64,000 nucleotides of DNA, from the NCBI RefSeq assembly GCF_900110035.1, contig NZ_FOCF01000003.1:372001-436000 (forward strand), read 5' to 3'. Shown here piece after piece: positions 42,743-52,612 of this stretch. Positions within the stretch are counted from its first letter, which is position 1. Each line of letters opens with the position of its first letter. Source of the stretch: Sphingomonas gellani. Its GTDB lineage: Bacteria; Pseudomonadota; Alphaproteobacteria; Sphingomonadales; Sphingomonadaceae. The notes under the pieces were generated by a model, which saw only the letters and a program-made list of their open reading frames with translations, made no database searches and had not been told where the DNA came from. Made by a program: the position numbers and the translations under genes.

Positions 42743-43720
42743 TCAAAGCGTCCGCACGGTCACGTCGGTCGCCTGCTCGGCACCGATCGGATTGCTCACC
42801 GGCAGCGTGAACGGGGCCGCCGCAATCTCGAACACATCCCCTTGCTGCGTGCGCACATCGTCGCTGAACGACAGGGTGGCGGTGCCGAAGAAGTGGACGT
42901 GGACGTCGCCCGGCCGGCGGAACGCGGCATATTTGAAGTGATGATGTTCCAGGTTGGCGACGCTATGCGACATGTTCGCCTCTCCCGACACGAACGGCTT
43001 TTCCCAGATCGTCTCGCCGTCGCGCACGATGCGGCTGGTCCCCTCGACATGGGGCGGCAGGTCACCGAGCAGCAGTTCGGGGCCGAGCGCGGCGGGCCGC
43101 AGCTTGGAATGGGCGAGCCACAGGTAATTGCCCCGCTCCGTCACATGGTCCGAGAACTCGTTGGCCAGCGCGTAGCCCAGGCGCACCGGCGCACCGTCCT
43201 GGTCGATCAGGTAGATGCCCGCGATCTCCGGCTCCTCACCGGCGTCCAGGGCGAAGGCGGGGGAGGGGATCGGGGCGCCCGGCGCGACCAGCGATGCGCC
43301 GTCGCCCTTGTAGAACCATTCCGGCTGGACGCCGGCGCCGCTCTCCGGCTTGCCGCCCTCCACGCCCATCAGGAACATCTTCATGGAATCGGTCTGCTGG
43401 GCGGCGTCGCTCATCGCGCGGTGCATCTTGTCGCGCCCTTCGGCGGAGCCGAGATGGGTCAGGCCGGTGCCGGTGAGCAGCAGGTGCGCCGGGTCCTCAT
43501 GATCGATCGGCGCGAGCAGTTCGACGGCCGTCAGGTCCACCGTGTCGCCACCTTGACCCGCGAGCGCGGCCAGCGTGGTGCCCTCCGCCAGCGCGCGCTG
43601 GGCGAGCGCCAGGGTCGACGTGGCGCCCGCGATCACGGTCGCCTGTCCGTCGCGCAGCACCGCCACCCCGCGCGTGCCGTCGACCGCGCGGAATTGGACC
43701 AGGGATTGGTAGGAGGTCAT
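42743..43720 (-). CDS. AraD1/GguC-like FAH-superfamily protein (probable 2-keto-3-deoxy-sugar-acid enzyme)
   Basis: Fumarylacetoacetase-fold enzyme (325 aa). It carries the fold's metal-site pattern GEEPEIAGIYLI, preceded by WFYKGDGASLVAPGAPIP, and a C-terminal HFFGTATLSFSDDVRTQQGDVFEI strand set. Relatives are annotated AraD1/GguC and occur in L-arabinose loci. Together with the adjacent semialdehyde dehydrogenase it probably dehydrates 2-keto-3-deoxy-L-arabinonate to 2-oxoglutarate semialdehyde; an aldol cleavage or hydrolase role cannot be excluded. The ATG has AGGAGG-like context on neither side, and the upstream dehydrogenase stop is 11 bases away. Confidence 0.78.
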   Translation of the reverse strand: MTSYQSLVQFRAVDGTRGVAVLRDGQATVIAGATSTLALAQRALAEGTTLAALAGQGGDTVDLTAVELLAPIDHEDPAHLLLTGTGLTHLGSAEGRDKMHRAMSDAAQQTDSMKMFLMGVEGGKPESGAGVQPEWFYKGDGASLVAPGAPIPSPAFALDAGEEPEIAGIYLIDQDGAPVRLGYALANEFSDHVTERGNYLWLAHSKLRPAALGPELLLGDLPPHVEGTSRIVRDGETIWEKPFVSGEANMSHSVANLEHHHFKYAAFRRPGDVHVHFFGTATLSFSDDVRTQQGDVFEIAAAPFTLPVSNPIGAEQATDVTVRTL

Positions 43721-43731
43721 GCGATCGGTCC

Positions 43732-45315
43732 TCAGGCGAGCTGCATGGTGCCGTCGACGCGACGGGCGACCTTGCACGGATTGTCGTTGCGCAGCGCCGT
43801 CGGCAGCAGCCGGTCGGGCAGGTTCTGGTAGCAGACCGGGCGCAGGAACCGCTGGATGGCGAGTGTGCCGACCGAGGTCGTGCGCGTGTCGCTGGTCGCG
43901 GGGAACGGGCCGCCATGCACCATGGCATGGCTGACCTCGACGCCGGTCGGCCAGCCGTTCGCCAGGATGCGCCCCGCCTTTTCGGCGAGTAACGGGATCA
44001 GCGGAGCGACCAGCGGCTCGTCCTCCTCGTCGAACAACAAGGTAGCGGTCAGCTGGCCCTCCAGCCCGCTTACCAGCGATGCGACCGCGTCAATGTCCGG
44101 CGCGCGCACGATGATGGAGGACGAACCGAACACCTCATGGCTGAGCGCCGCGTCCGCCGCGAAGGCATCGGCGTCGGCGGTGAAGATGGCCCCGCTGGCC
44201 TGGTTGATGCCGTCGCCCACCGGACCCTTGGCCAGCGTTTCGACCGCCGCATGTCCCTCCAGCGCGGTGACGCCGGTCTGGAAGGCGTTGTGGATGCCGG
44301 GAGTCAGCATGTGCTGGTTCGGCGCCTTCGCCAGCGCTTCGACCGCCGCACCCTCGAACGCGGCGAGGTCGCTGTTCGCCAGCGCGATGACCAGTCCGGG
44401 ATTGGTGCAGAACTGCCCCGCCCCCTGCGTCAGCGACGCGACAAAGGCGGTTCCCAGTGCTGCGCCACGTGCCTGCGCGGCGGCGGGGAACAGGATCACG
44501 GGGTTGATGCTAGACATTTCAGCGAAGACGGGGATCGGCTCCGGCCGGGCATTGGCGATCTTGACCAGCGCCAGCCCGCCGCCGCGCGATCCGGTGAACC
44601 CGACCGACTTGATGCGCGGATCGGCCACCAGCGCGCCGCCCAGCGCGTTCGTCGTGCCGGGCAGGTAGGAGAAGACGCCCGCCGGCAACCCGCTGTCCGC
44701 CACCGCCTGGCGGATGATGCGCGCGACGATCTCGCCCGTGCCGGGATGCGCCGGATGCCCCTTCACCACCACCGGGCAACCGGCGGCCAGCGCGGACGCG
44801 GTGTCACCGCCCGCGACGGAAAAGGCCAAGGGGAAGTTGGACGCGCCGAATACCGCGACCGGGCCGACGCCCATGTTGACGCGGCGCAGGTCGGGGCGGG
44901 GCAGGGGCTGGCGGTCCGGCATCGCGGGGTCGATGGTCACGTCCATCCAGCCGCCTTCACGCACCACGATGGCGAACAGGCGCAGCTGACCCACGGTGCG
45001 GCCGCGCTCACCTTCCAGCCGCGCACGCGGCAGGCCCGTCTCGCTCATCGCGCGATCGATCAGCTCTTCGCCGGTCGCCGCGATCGCATCCGCGATCCGC
45101 TCCAGGAACGCCGCGCGATCCTCCGGCGGCAGGTCGCGGAATGCGGGAAAGGCCGCGGCGGCGAGCGCGCAGGCATCGGCCACGTCGTGCGCGTCCGCCT
45201 CTGCGAAACGCGGGCTCAGCGCCTTGCCCGATGACGGGTCGACCGCCTCGAAGCCGTTGCCGCTGCCTTGGCGCTCTTCCGCGCCCACGAGGATCGCGCC
45301 GGTGATCGATGACAT
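43732..45315 (-). CDS. Alpha-ketoglutaric semialdehyde dehydrogenase (NADP+-type aldehyde dehydrogenase)
   Basis: Aldehyde dehydrogenase (527 aa) oxidising 2-oxoglutarate semialdehyde to 2-oxoglutarate, the last step of non-phosphorylative pentose or sugar-acid breakdown. Catalytic Cys303 ([14 protein letters not shown]) and general base Glu266 ([12 protein letters not shown]) are present, as is the cofactor region [30 protein letters not shown], and [10 protein letters not shown]. The length and the Ser-Ser-Ile-Asn-Pro motif fit the KGSADH branch rather than betaine-type enzymes. It is 32 bases after the MFS gene and 11 bases before the AraD1-like gene. Confidence 0.88.
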   Translation of the reverse strand: MSSITGAILVGAEERQGSGNGFEAVDPSSGKALSPRFAEADAHDVADACALAAAAFPAFRDLPPEDRAAFLERIADAIAATGEELIDRAMSETGLPRARLEGERGRTVGQLRLFAIVVREGGWMDVTIDPAMPDRQPLPRPDLRRVNMGVGPVAVFGASNFPLAFSVAGGDTASALAAGCPVVVKGHPAHPGTGEIVARIIRQAVADSGLPAGVFSYLPGTTNALGGALVADPRIKSVGFTGSRGGGLALVKIANARPEPIPVFAEMSSINPVILFPAAAQARGAALGTAFVASLTQGAGQFCTNPGLVIALANSDLAAFEGAAVEALAKAPNQHMLTPGIHNAFQTGVTALEGHAAVETLAKGPVGDGINQASGAIFTADADAFAADAALSHEVFGSSSIIVRAPDIDAVASLVSGLEGQLTATLLFDEEDEPLVAPLIPLLAEKAGRILANGWPTGVEVSHAMVHGGPFPATSDTRTTSVGTLAIQRFLRPVCYQNLPDRLLPTALRNDNPCKVARRVDGTMQLA

Positions 45316-45347
45316 GATGATGGTCCTTGGAAAATATGCGCTGTGCG

Positions 45348-46679
45348 TCAGGAGAAAACGTCGGTGGTCCGTTCCGGTGTCACCGGCTCACCGCCTGTCA
45401 CGACCGGTTTGGCCCCCCACAGCGCGTAGAACAAGACGTAGAGTTCGCACGCCGCGGTCAGCAGGAACGACGTCTGCAGGCCGTACGCGTCGGCCAGCTT
45501 GCCCTGCACCGCGACCAGGGCACCGCCCGCGATCGCCATGATGAGCAGCCCCGAGCCTTCTTCGGTCAACGGACCCAGGCCGCGGATGCCCAGTGTGAAG
45601 ATTGTCGGGAACATGATCGAGTGGAACAGGCCGACCAGGATCAGCGACCACATCGCGACCGGGCCGTGCGCGAACACGGTGATCGTCATGACCACGAACG
45701 CACCGATCGAGAACGCGGCCAGCACGGTTTCCGCACGCACCCGCTGCATCAGCGCGGACCCGACGAAGCGGCCGACCATCATGCCGCCCCACAACAGGGT
45801 CAGATAGCGGCCGGCGGCCTCCGTGGTCATGTTGCCGATGTCGGGGCGGCTGATGAAGTTCACGAACAGATTGCCGACGCCGATCTCCGCGATCAGGTAG
45901 ATGAAGATCGCGGGGATGCCGAACACCAGGTTGCGGTGCCGCCACAGCGAATGGTTGCGGCGTTCCTCCTTGGCGACGCGGCTGGTCGCCTGGCCCATGG
46001 CGGGCAGCGGAAAACGCGCGATCACCACCGCCAGCACGACCAGCACGCCCGCGACCAGCAGATAGGGCAGCACCACCGAATGCGCGTCCGCCAGCCGCTC
46101 CGCCGGGGTCAGCACCACGTCGTTGCCGGCCGTGCCGCCCTTCGACCGGCCAAGGATCAGATAGGCGCCGAACAGGGGGGCGAGCATCGTGCCGGCCGAG
46201 TTCATCGCCTGTACCAGGTTGAGCCGCGACGAGGCGGTCTCCGGCGGGCCGACGACCGCTACATAGGGATTGGCCGCGACCTGGAGCAGCGTGATACCGC
46301 TGGCGATCACGAACAGCATGGCCAGCGTGACGCCGTACGACGGTATGCTGGCGGCCAGCGTCATGCCCAGCGCGCCCGCCGCCATGATCAGCAGGCCGGT
46401 GACGAGCGACCGTTGATAGCCGATCCGCTCGATCAGCTTGGCCGAGGGGATGGAGGCGAAGAAATACGCGATGAACCAGACGCTCTCGATCAGCGCGGCC
46501 TGGAAATAGCTCAGCTCGAACACGCTGCGCAGGTGGGGCAGCAGCGTGCCGTTGATGACGGTGATGAAGCCCCACATGAAAAACAGGCTGGCGAGCAGTT
46601 GCAGCGCCGATCGGTATCCTGTTCCCCCTTGCGGCCGTGGCGCGGGCGTCATGTCGGCCGCGGTCGGTACTGCCGGCAT
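45348..46679 (-). CDS. Sugar MFS transporter, FucP/GluP-like
   Basis: Proton-coupled sugar symporter of the fucose/glucose-galactose porter family (443 aa) with twelve membrane helices. Typical motifs: [19 protein letters not shown] in TM1, [40 protein letters not shown] (the FucP signature), and [17 protein letters not shown] lies 8 bases before the ATG. It is the first gene of the catabolic run. It would import L-arabinose or another monosaccharide released in the periplasm; the exact sugar is inferred from context. Confidence 0.9.
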   Translation of the reverse strand: MPAVPTAADMTPAPRPQGGTGYRSALQLLASLFFMWGFITVINGTLLPHLRSVFELSYFQAALIESVWFIAYFFASIPSAKLIERIGYQRSLVTGLLIMAAGALGMTLAASIPSYGVTLAMLFVIASGITLLQVAANPYVAVVGPPETASSRLNLVQAMNSAGTMLAPLFGAYLILGRSKGGTAGNDVVLTPAERLADAHSVVLPYLLVAGVLVVLAVVIARFPLPAMGQATSRVAKEERRNHSLWRHRNLVFGIPAIFIYLIAEIGVGNLFVNFISRPDIGNMTTEAAGRYLTLLWGGMMVGRFVGSALMQRVRAETVLAAFSIGAFVVMTITVFAHGPVAMWSLILVGLFHSIMFPTIFTLGIRGLGPLTEEGSGLLIMAIAGGALVAVQGKLADAYGLQTSFLLTAACELYVLFYALWGAKPVVTGGEPVTPERTTDVFS

Positions 46680-46713
46680 GCCGGTCCTCCCCTTTGAATG
46701 TCGTTCTGTTCCG

Positions 46714-46749
46714 ATTTGTAAGACTTAGCCGAAGCTGGCGGGGCGTCAA
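46714..46749 (-). promoter_or_regulatory. Candidate promoter and operator half-site of the MFS operon
   Basis: On the minus strand TTGACG (46749-46744, 5 of 6 matches) is followed after 16 bases by TAAGTC (46727-46722). ATTTGTAA (46714-46721) lies just downstream and, extended to GATTTGTAAGAC, matches the arm of the 36572-36588 palindrome at 11 of 12 bases (allowing A/T and C/T changes). This position suits a repressor. The 200-base divergent region also has CGCCTTT/AAAGGCG (46770-46787) towards the macroglobulin gene. Confidence 0.4.
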
Positions 46750-46879
46750 CGCCGCGCGCCCACCGCCCGCGCCTTTTGTGAAAGGCGGGTGCGGCGCATT
46801 GCCGCCACCGGGATCATCGAGGCACCCTCTGGACTTGTTCGGGCACGGGGCTAGCCTTCGGGGCCAAGGGGGTCCGTGC

Positions 46880-49800
46880 ATGAAGCTTCTGGTTCGACTG
46901 GCGCTGGTGGCACTGGCGATGGCGCCGCTGGCCGCTTCGGGCGACAACAGCCCTCAGGTCCTGTTCGCATCGCCCGGCATCGGCGGGGGCGCGATCGAAC
47001 GCTTCACGATCCGGTTCAGCCAGCCGATGGTCGCGCTGGGCGATCCGCGCGCGCAAGGACCGCTCAGCGTCGAATGCCCGGTCGCCGGCGAGGGACGCTG
47101 GGTCGACCAGCAGACCTATGTCTGGGAATTCGCGACGCCGCTGCCCGGCGGCACCGCGTGCGAGATGAAGACCCGCGAGGGGCTGAAGAGCGTCAGCGGC
47201 TATGCGCTGGGCGGGCAGCAGAGTTTCAAGGTCGACGCCGGCGGCCCGGTCGCGCGCGCCGTAATGCCCGGCGGTGGCGAGGTGGAGGAGGATCAGGTCT
47301 TCCTTGTCGCGTCGAACATGCCGGCGACGCCCGCCTCGATCGCGGCGAACGCCTATTGCGCGGTGGACGGGATCGGAGAGCGGATCGCGGTGGACGTGCT
47401 GGCACCCGACCTGCCGGCGAAACTGCTCGGTGAGATGGGCGATAAACGCTGGGAGGTCAGCAACTTCCTGGAAACGGCGGGGTTGCCGACCACCATTTCC
47501 GCCGCCGAAGGCGACCGGCGTCGCATGCTGGCGGGCGTGACCGCGCTGAAATGCCGCCGCCCGCTGCCGCCGGGCCGCGACATGGCGCTGGTCTGGGGCG
47601 CGGGGATCGCCGGGGCGGGCGGCAAGGTGGCGGGCGCCGACCAGCGTTTCGACTACACCGTGCGCAAGCCCTTCACCGCGCGTTTCGAATGTTCGCGCGT
47701 CAACCCACAGGCGGGGTGCAGCCCGGTGGAGGCGGCCTATGTCCGCTTCACCGCGCCCGTGCCGATGAGCCAGGCGGCCGCGATCCGCATCGAGACGGAG
47801 GACGGGACGTCGATCGCCCCCAAGTTCGACGACGACGACAAGAAGCGGGCGACGATCGCGGACATCCTGTTCAAGAGCCCGCTGCCGGTCGGCACGGCGG
47901 CACGGCTGGTGCTGCCCGCGGGGATCAAGGACGAAAGCGGCCGCCCACTTGCCAACGCGGAGCGCTTCCCCCTCGATATCCGCTTCGACGTGGCACCGCC
48001 TTTGGTCAAGTTCGCCGCCGGGTTCGGCATCCTGGAAGCGAAGCAGGGCGGCGTGCTGCCCGTCACGGTCCGCAACGTGGAGCCCGCCTTGCAGGGCCGG
48101 CAGTTGGGCGTGAACGGCCAGACCATGCGCGTCGATGGCGGCGATGGGGAGGTCGCGAAGTGGCTGCGCACCGTGGCCAGCGCCGGCGAGACAAAGGTCG
48201 AGGAGATCGAGCGCGGCAAGGACACGATCCGCATCAACCATACCGGCGAGGCGCCGGTCCTTGCCGCCGGTGCCGGGTCCGCGCTGAACGTCGCGCTGCC
48301 GGGCAAGGGCAAGGATTTCGAGGTGGTCGGCATTCCGCTGGCCAAGCCCGGTTTCTACGTCGTCGAACTGGCCAGCCCGGTGCTGGGCCGCGCGCTGCTC
48401 GGCCGGGACGTGTCGCGCTATGTCGCGACGGCCGCGCTGGTCACCGACATGGCCGTCCATTTCAAATGGGGGCGGGAGCGCAGCCTGGTCTGGGTGACGC
48501 AGCTGTCGGACGGAAAACCCGCCGCCAATGCGGAGGTTCGCGTGACCGACAGCTGTTCGGGCAGGCTGCTGGCGCGCGGGGTCACGGATCGCAGCGGCGG
48601 GCTGAACGTGCCCGCCGGCTTGCCCGAACCGGAAACCTATGGCGGATGCGAGAGCGATGGCGGATCGCACCCGCTGATGGTGTCCGCCCGGCGCGGCGAC
48701 GATTTCAGCTTCACCCTGACCGATTGGGGGGAGGGGATCCGCCCCTACGACTTCGACCTGCCTTATGGTTATTCGGCGCGGGGGGAGACGGTGCACACCG
48801 TGTTCGACCGCGCGCTGGTCCGCCAGGGCGAGACGATCCACATGAAGCACATCTTGCGGCAGCCGATCGGCAACGGCTTCGCGCTGGCGCCCGGCGTGTC
48901 CGGCACGCTGAGGCTGTCGCATCGCGGGTCGGACACGGTGTTCGAGCTGCCGCTGTCGATCGACGCCAACGGGCTGGGTGAGACGGCCTGGACCGCACCG
49001 CAGGGTGCCCCAATGGGTGATTACGACCTGTCGATCGTCGCGGAAGGGCGCTCGTTCGAGGTGGGGCAGTCGTTCAAGGTGGACGAATACAAGCTGCCCA
49101 CGATGCGCGCGACGGTGACCGGGCCGAAGGGGGCGGCGATCCGTCCCGCGACGCTGCCGCTCGACCTGTTCGTCGGCTATCTGTCGGGCGGAGGCGCGTC
49201 CAACCTGCCCGTGGACCTGCGCGTCGGCTGGTTCGCGCACGGCGCGACGCCGGAGGGGTATGACGGCTACACCTTTGGCGGACGCGCGGTCAGCGAGGGG
49301 GTGAAGCCGCTGGACGGCGACGGCGAGGAGGACAAGACCGAGCTGCCACCGACCCAGACCCTGCCCGCGCGCCTCAACGGCGACGGCACCGCGCGCCAGA
49401 CCATCACCGTGCCGCAGGGGCTGGACGGCAATGCCGACATGCAGGTGGAGATGGATTATCAGGATGCGAACGGCGAGGTGCTGACCGCGTCGCGGACGAT
49501 CCCGATCTTTGCCTCCGCGGTGCAGCTGGGCATCAGGACCGATGGCTGGCTGATGAAGCAGCACGACCTGCGCATGCGGTTCGTCGCGCTGGACACGGCG
49601 GGCAAGCCGATCAAGGGGCAAAAGGTGTCGCTGGCGCTGTACAGCCGCGAGGTGCTGACCGCACGGCGGCGGCTGATCGGCGGTTTCTACGCCTACGACA
49701 ACCAGATGCGCACGACGAAGATCGACGCGGATTGCACCGCCGCCACCGACGCGCAGGGCCTGGCCCAGTGCCAGGTCGATCCGGGCGTGTCGGGGGAGGT

Positions 49801-52612
49801 CTATGCCGTGGCCACGACCGTCGATGGCGACGGCCATGTATCGCGCGCGACGCGCAGCGTGTGGCTGGCGGGCGATGACGACTGGTGGTTCGGCGGCGAC
49901 AATGGCGACCGCATGGACCTGGTGCCCGAGCAACAGGCGTACAAGTCGGGCGACACTGCCCGTTTCCAGGTGCGGATGCCGTTCCGCGAGGCCACCGCGC
50001 TGGTGACCGTGGAGCGGGAGGGCATTCTGTCCAGCTTCGTCACGCATCTGTCGGGCCGCGACCCGGTGGTGTCGGTGCCGATGGACGGCGCCTATGCGCC
50101 CGATGTCTTCGTGTCGGTGATGGCGGTGCGCGGACGCACCACCAGTGGCTTCTGGAGCTGGCTGCACGGCATCGCCCGCACATTGGGCCTGTCGAGCACC
50201 CCGGACGAGGCGCCCGAGCCGACCGCGCTGGTCGATCTGGCCAAGCCCGCCTATCGCATCGGCATCGCCAAGGTGAAGGTCGGGTGGGAGGCGCACCGGC
50301 TGCAGGTGGATGTGAAGGCGGATCGCGAACGCTATGCGCCACGTGACACCGCCCAAGTCTCCGTGCGCGTCCGCACGCCGCAGGGCCGGCCCGCGCGTAC
50401 CGCCGACGTGGCGTTCGTCGCGGTGGACCAAGCGCTGCTGCAACTGGCACCCAACGACAGCTGGGATGTGCTGACCGCGGAGATGGGAGAACGAGCCCTG
50501 TCGGTCTTGACCTCGACCGCGCAGATGCAGGTCGTCGGCAAGCGGCATTACGGGCGCAAGGCGGTGGAGGCGGGCGGCGGCGGCGGTGACGCGTCGGGCC
50601 TGAACCGAGAGAATTTCCAGCCGGTGTTGTTGTGGCGCGGGCGTGTGGCGCTGGATGCGCAGGGACAGGCGCGCGTGGCGGTGCCGTTGTCGGACGCCTT
50701 GTCCGCGTTCAAGCTGGTGGCGATCGCGACCGATGGTGCGCAACTGTTCGGCACGGGTAGCGCGGACATCCGCACCGCGCAGGACCTGTCGATCTATGCC
50801 GGTTTGCCGCCGCTGGTGCGTACCGGCGACGTCTATGCTGCTGGCTTCACGCTGCGCAACGGGTCGGACCGGCCGATGACCGTCACCGCGAACGTCGACG
50901 TGTTCCCCCGCGTCGCGACCGGCCGGCCGCTGACCGTGACGATCCCGGCCGGGGGCGCGGCGCCGCTGGCCTGGAACCTCACCGCCCCCGCCGGTGTCGA
51001 CACCCTGCGCTGGCAGGTGCGGGCACGGTCCACGGACGGCCGCGCGACCGATCAGGTGACGGTGACCCAGGACGTGGTGCCGGCGATCCCGGTGGAGGTC
51101 TGGGCGGCGACGCTGGCGCGGGTCAATGCCGGCACGATGATCCCGATCACCCCGCCCGCCGGTGCGATCGCGGGACGGGGCAGCGTCGACATCCGCCTGG
51201 ACGACAGCCTGGCGCCGCCGCTGAAGGGCGTGCGCGAGTATATGAGCGCATACCCCTACAATTGTTTCGAGCAGCGCCTGTCGCGCATCATCGTGCTGGG
51301 CGACGCGGCGGGCTGGACGCGGCTGGCGGGGGAGATCCCGACCTATCAGGCGCCGGACGGGCTGTTGCGCTATTTCCCCGGTGACTCGCTGAACGGGTCG
51401 GAGGCGCTGACCGCTTATGTCCTGTCGATCACGGGAGAGGCGGGGCTGGCGATCCCGGATGCTGCCCGGACCCGGATGGTCGAGGCGATGAAGGCCGTCC
51501 TCGACGGCAGGTTGCGCCGCGAAGAATATGGCGACGTGCGGTTGCAGCGGGTCGCGGCGCTGGCGGCGCTGGCCCGTGCCGGCGCGGCGACCCCGGCGAT
51601 GCTGGGACAGATCGGCATGCCGCCGGCGGACATGCCGAGCGGAACGCTGGCCGATTATCTGGCCGCGATCGACCGCATACCCGGCCTGGCCAACGGCGCC
51701 GCACTGCGCGCGGAGGGAGAGCGCGTGCTGAGGACCCGGCTGGTCTATGAAGGGACGCGTCTCGACCTGTCGGACCAGTCGTCGGCGGCGTGGTGGCTGA
51801 TGTCGTCGGGCGACGAGGCGGCGATCAAGGCGACGCTGGCCACGCTGGGCCGCCCCGGCTGGCAGGAGGATGGCCCGCGCATGATGGTCGGCGCGTCGCT
51901 TCGCCAGATGCGCGGGCATTGGGACACGACCACTGCCAATGCCTGGGGCACGCTGGCCGCGCGCCGGTTCGCGACCCTGTATCCGGCGGAGGCGGTGACC
52001 GGCACGACGACCCTGTCCTATGGCGGGCGTCAGGTGGCGCGGGGCTGGCCGTTGGCGGGTGAGGCGCGCACCCTGTCCTTTCCGCTGGCCGCGAGCCCTG
52101 CGCCGCTGAACCTGTCGCAGGCGGGCGGTGCGGGGCCATGGGCCAGCGTGTCGGTATCCGCCGCCGTACCGCTGAGCAGGCCGCTGGCGGCGGGATATCG
52201 CATGACGCGACAGGTGTCGGTGGTGCAGGCGCGCAACCCCGGCCGGCTGACGCGCGGCGACGTGGTGCGCGTGACGATCGCCGTGGACGCCAGTGCGGAG
52301 CGGAACTGGGTCGTGGTCAGCGATCCGGTCCCCGCCGGCGCGACGATCGTCGGCGATCTGGGCGGACAATCGGCGATGCTCCAGGCCGGGGGCGATGGGG
52401 AGGGTGTGCAGCCCTCTTATGTGGAGCGTGGCCGCGATGCGTGGCGCGGCTATTTCGCCTGGGTGCCGCGGGGCCGCTTCGTCGTGTCGTACACGCTGCG
52501 CCTGAACGGCGCCGGCCGCTTCGGCCTGCCGCCCAGCCGGGTGGAGGCGATGTATTCGCCCAGCATCCGCGCCGCCGTGCCCAACCAGCCGGTCGTGGTG
52601 GGCGTGCGGTGA
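46880..52612 (+). CDS. yfhM: Bacterial alpha-2-macroglobulin, thioester type, periplasmic
   Basis: Very large protease-trapping protein (1910 aa). Signal peptide MKLLVRLALVALAMAPLAASG has no lipobox Cys, so unlike the E. coli lipoprotein it may be soluble in the periplasm. MG-type beta-sandwich domains fill the first half. The MG7/bait region holds the Gly-rich stretch KAVEAGGGGGDASGLN. Then come the macroglobulin core (LLWRGRVALDAQGQARVAVPLSDALSAFKLVAIATDG) and the thioester motif Cys1462-Phe-Glu-Gln (YPYNCFEQRLSRI), followed by the alpha-toroid domain (EALTAYVLSITGEAGL). The start at 46880 gives the signal peptide; upstream in-frame codons do not. It overlaps pbpC by GTGA. Confidence 0.92.
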   Translation: MKLLVRLALVALAMAPLAASGDNSPQVLFASPGIGGGAIERFTIRFSQPMVALGDPRAQGPLSVECPVAGEGRWVDQQTYVWEFATPLPGGTACEMKTREGLKSVSGYALGGQQSFKVDAGGPVARAVMPGGGEVEEDQVFLVASNMPATPASIAANAYCAVDGIGERIAVDVLAPDLPAKLLGEMGDKRWEVSNFLETAGLPTTISAAEGDRRRMLAGVTALKCRRPLPPGRDMALVWGAGIAGAGGKVAGADQRFDYTVRKPFTARFECSRVNPQAGCSPVEAAYVRFTAPVPMSQAAAIRIETEDGTSIAPKFDDDDKKRATIADILFKSPLPVGTAARLVLPAGIKDESGRPLANAERFPLDIRFDVAPPLVKFAAGFGILEAKQGGVLPVTVRNVEPALQGRQLGVNGQTMRVDGGDGEVAKWLRTVASAGETKVEEIERGKDTIRINHTGEAPVLAAGAGSALNVALPGKGKDFEVVGIPLAKPGFYVVELASPVLGRALLGRDVSRYVATAALVTDMAVHFKWGRERSLVWVTQLSDGKPAANAEVRVTDSCSGRLLARGVTDRSGGLNVPAGLPEPETYGGCESDGGSHPLMVSARRGDDFSFTLTDWGEGIRPYDFDLPYGYSARGETVHTVFDRALVRQGETIHMKHILRQPIGNGFALAPGVSGTLRLSHRGSDTVFELPLSIDANGLGETAWTAPQGAPMGDYDLSIVAEGRSFEVGQSFKVDEYKLPTMRATVTGPKGAAIRPATLPLDLFVGYLSGGGASNLPVDLRVGWFAHGATPEGYDGYTFGGRAVSEGVKPLDGDGEEDKTELPPTQTLPARLNGDGTARQTITVPQGLDGNADMQVEMDYQDANGEVLTASRTIPIFASAVQLGIRTDGWLMKQHDLRMRFVALDTAGKPIKGQKVSLALYSREVLTARRRLIGGFYAYDNQMRTTKIDADCTAATDAQGLAQCQVDPGVSGEVYAVATTVDGDGHVSRATRSVWLAGDDDWWFGGDNGDRMDLVPEQQAYKSGDTARFQVRMPFREATALVTVEREGILSSFVTHLSGRDPVVSVPMDGAYAPDVFVSVMAVRGRTTSGFWSWLHGIARTLGLSSTPDEAPEPTALVDLAKPAYRIGIAKVKVGWEAHRLQVDVKADRERYAPRDTAQVSVRVRTPQGRPARTADVAFVAVDQALLQLAPNDSWDVLTAEMGERALSVLTSTAQMQVVGKRHYGRKAVEAGGGGGDASGLNRENFQPVLLWRGRVALDAQGQARVAVPLSDALSAFKLVAIATDGAQLFGTGSADIRTAQDLSIYAGLPPLVRTGDVYAAGFTLRNGSDRPMTVTANVDVFPRVATGRPLTVTIPAGGAAPLAWNLTAPAGVDTLRWQVRARSTDGRATDQVTVTQDVVPAIPVEVWAATLARVNAGTMIPITPPAGAIAGRGSVDIRLDDSLAPPLKGVREYMSAYPYNCFEQRLSRIIVLGDAAGWTRLAGEIPTYQAPDGLLRYFPGDSLNGSEALTAYVLSITGEAGLAIPDAARTRMVEAMKAVLDGRLRREEYGDVRLQRVAALAALARAGAATPAMLGQIGMPPADMPSGTLADYLAAIDRIPGLANGAALRAEGERVLRTRLVYEGTRLDLSDQSSAAWWLMSSGDEAAIKATLATLGRPGWQEDGPRMMVGASLRQMRGHWDTTTANAWGTLAARRFATLYPAEAVTGTTTLSYGGRQVARGWPLAGEARTLSFPLAASPAPLNLSQAGGAGPWASVSVSAAVPLSRPLAAGYRMTRQVSVVQARNPGRLTRGDVVRVTIAVDASAERNWVVVSDPVPAGATIVGDLGGQSAMLQAGGDGEGVQPSYVERGRDAWRGYFAWVPRGRFVVSYTLRLNGAGRFGLPPSRVEAMYSPSIRAAVPNQPVVVGVR

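Noticed and set aside
46814..52369. A 1851-codon open frame antisense to the macroglobulin gene
   Set aside because: It is a by-product of high GC third positions; composition is Arg/His/Gln-rich with no domain, and the opposite strand encodes a clear macroglobulin.
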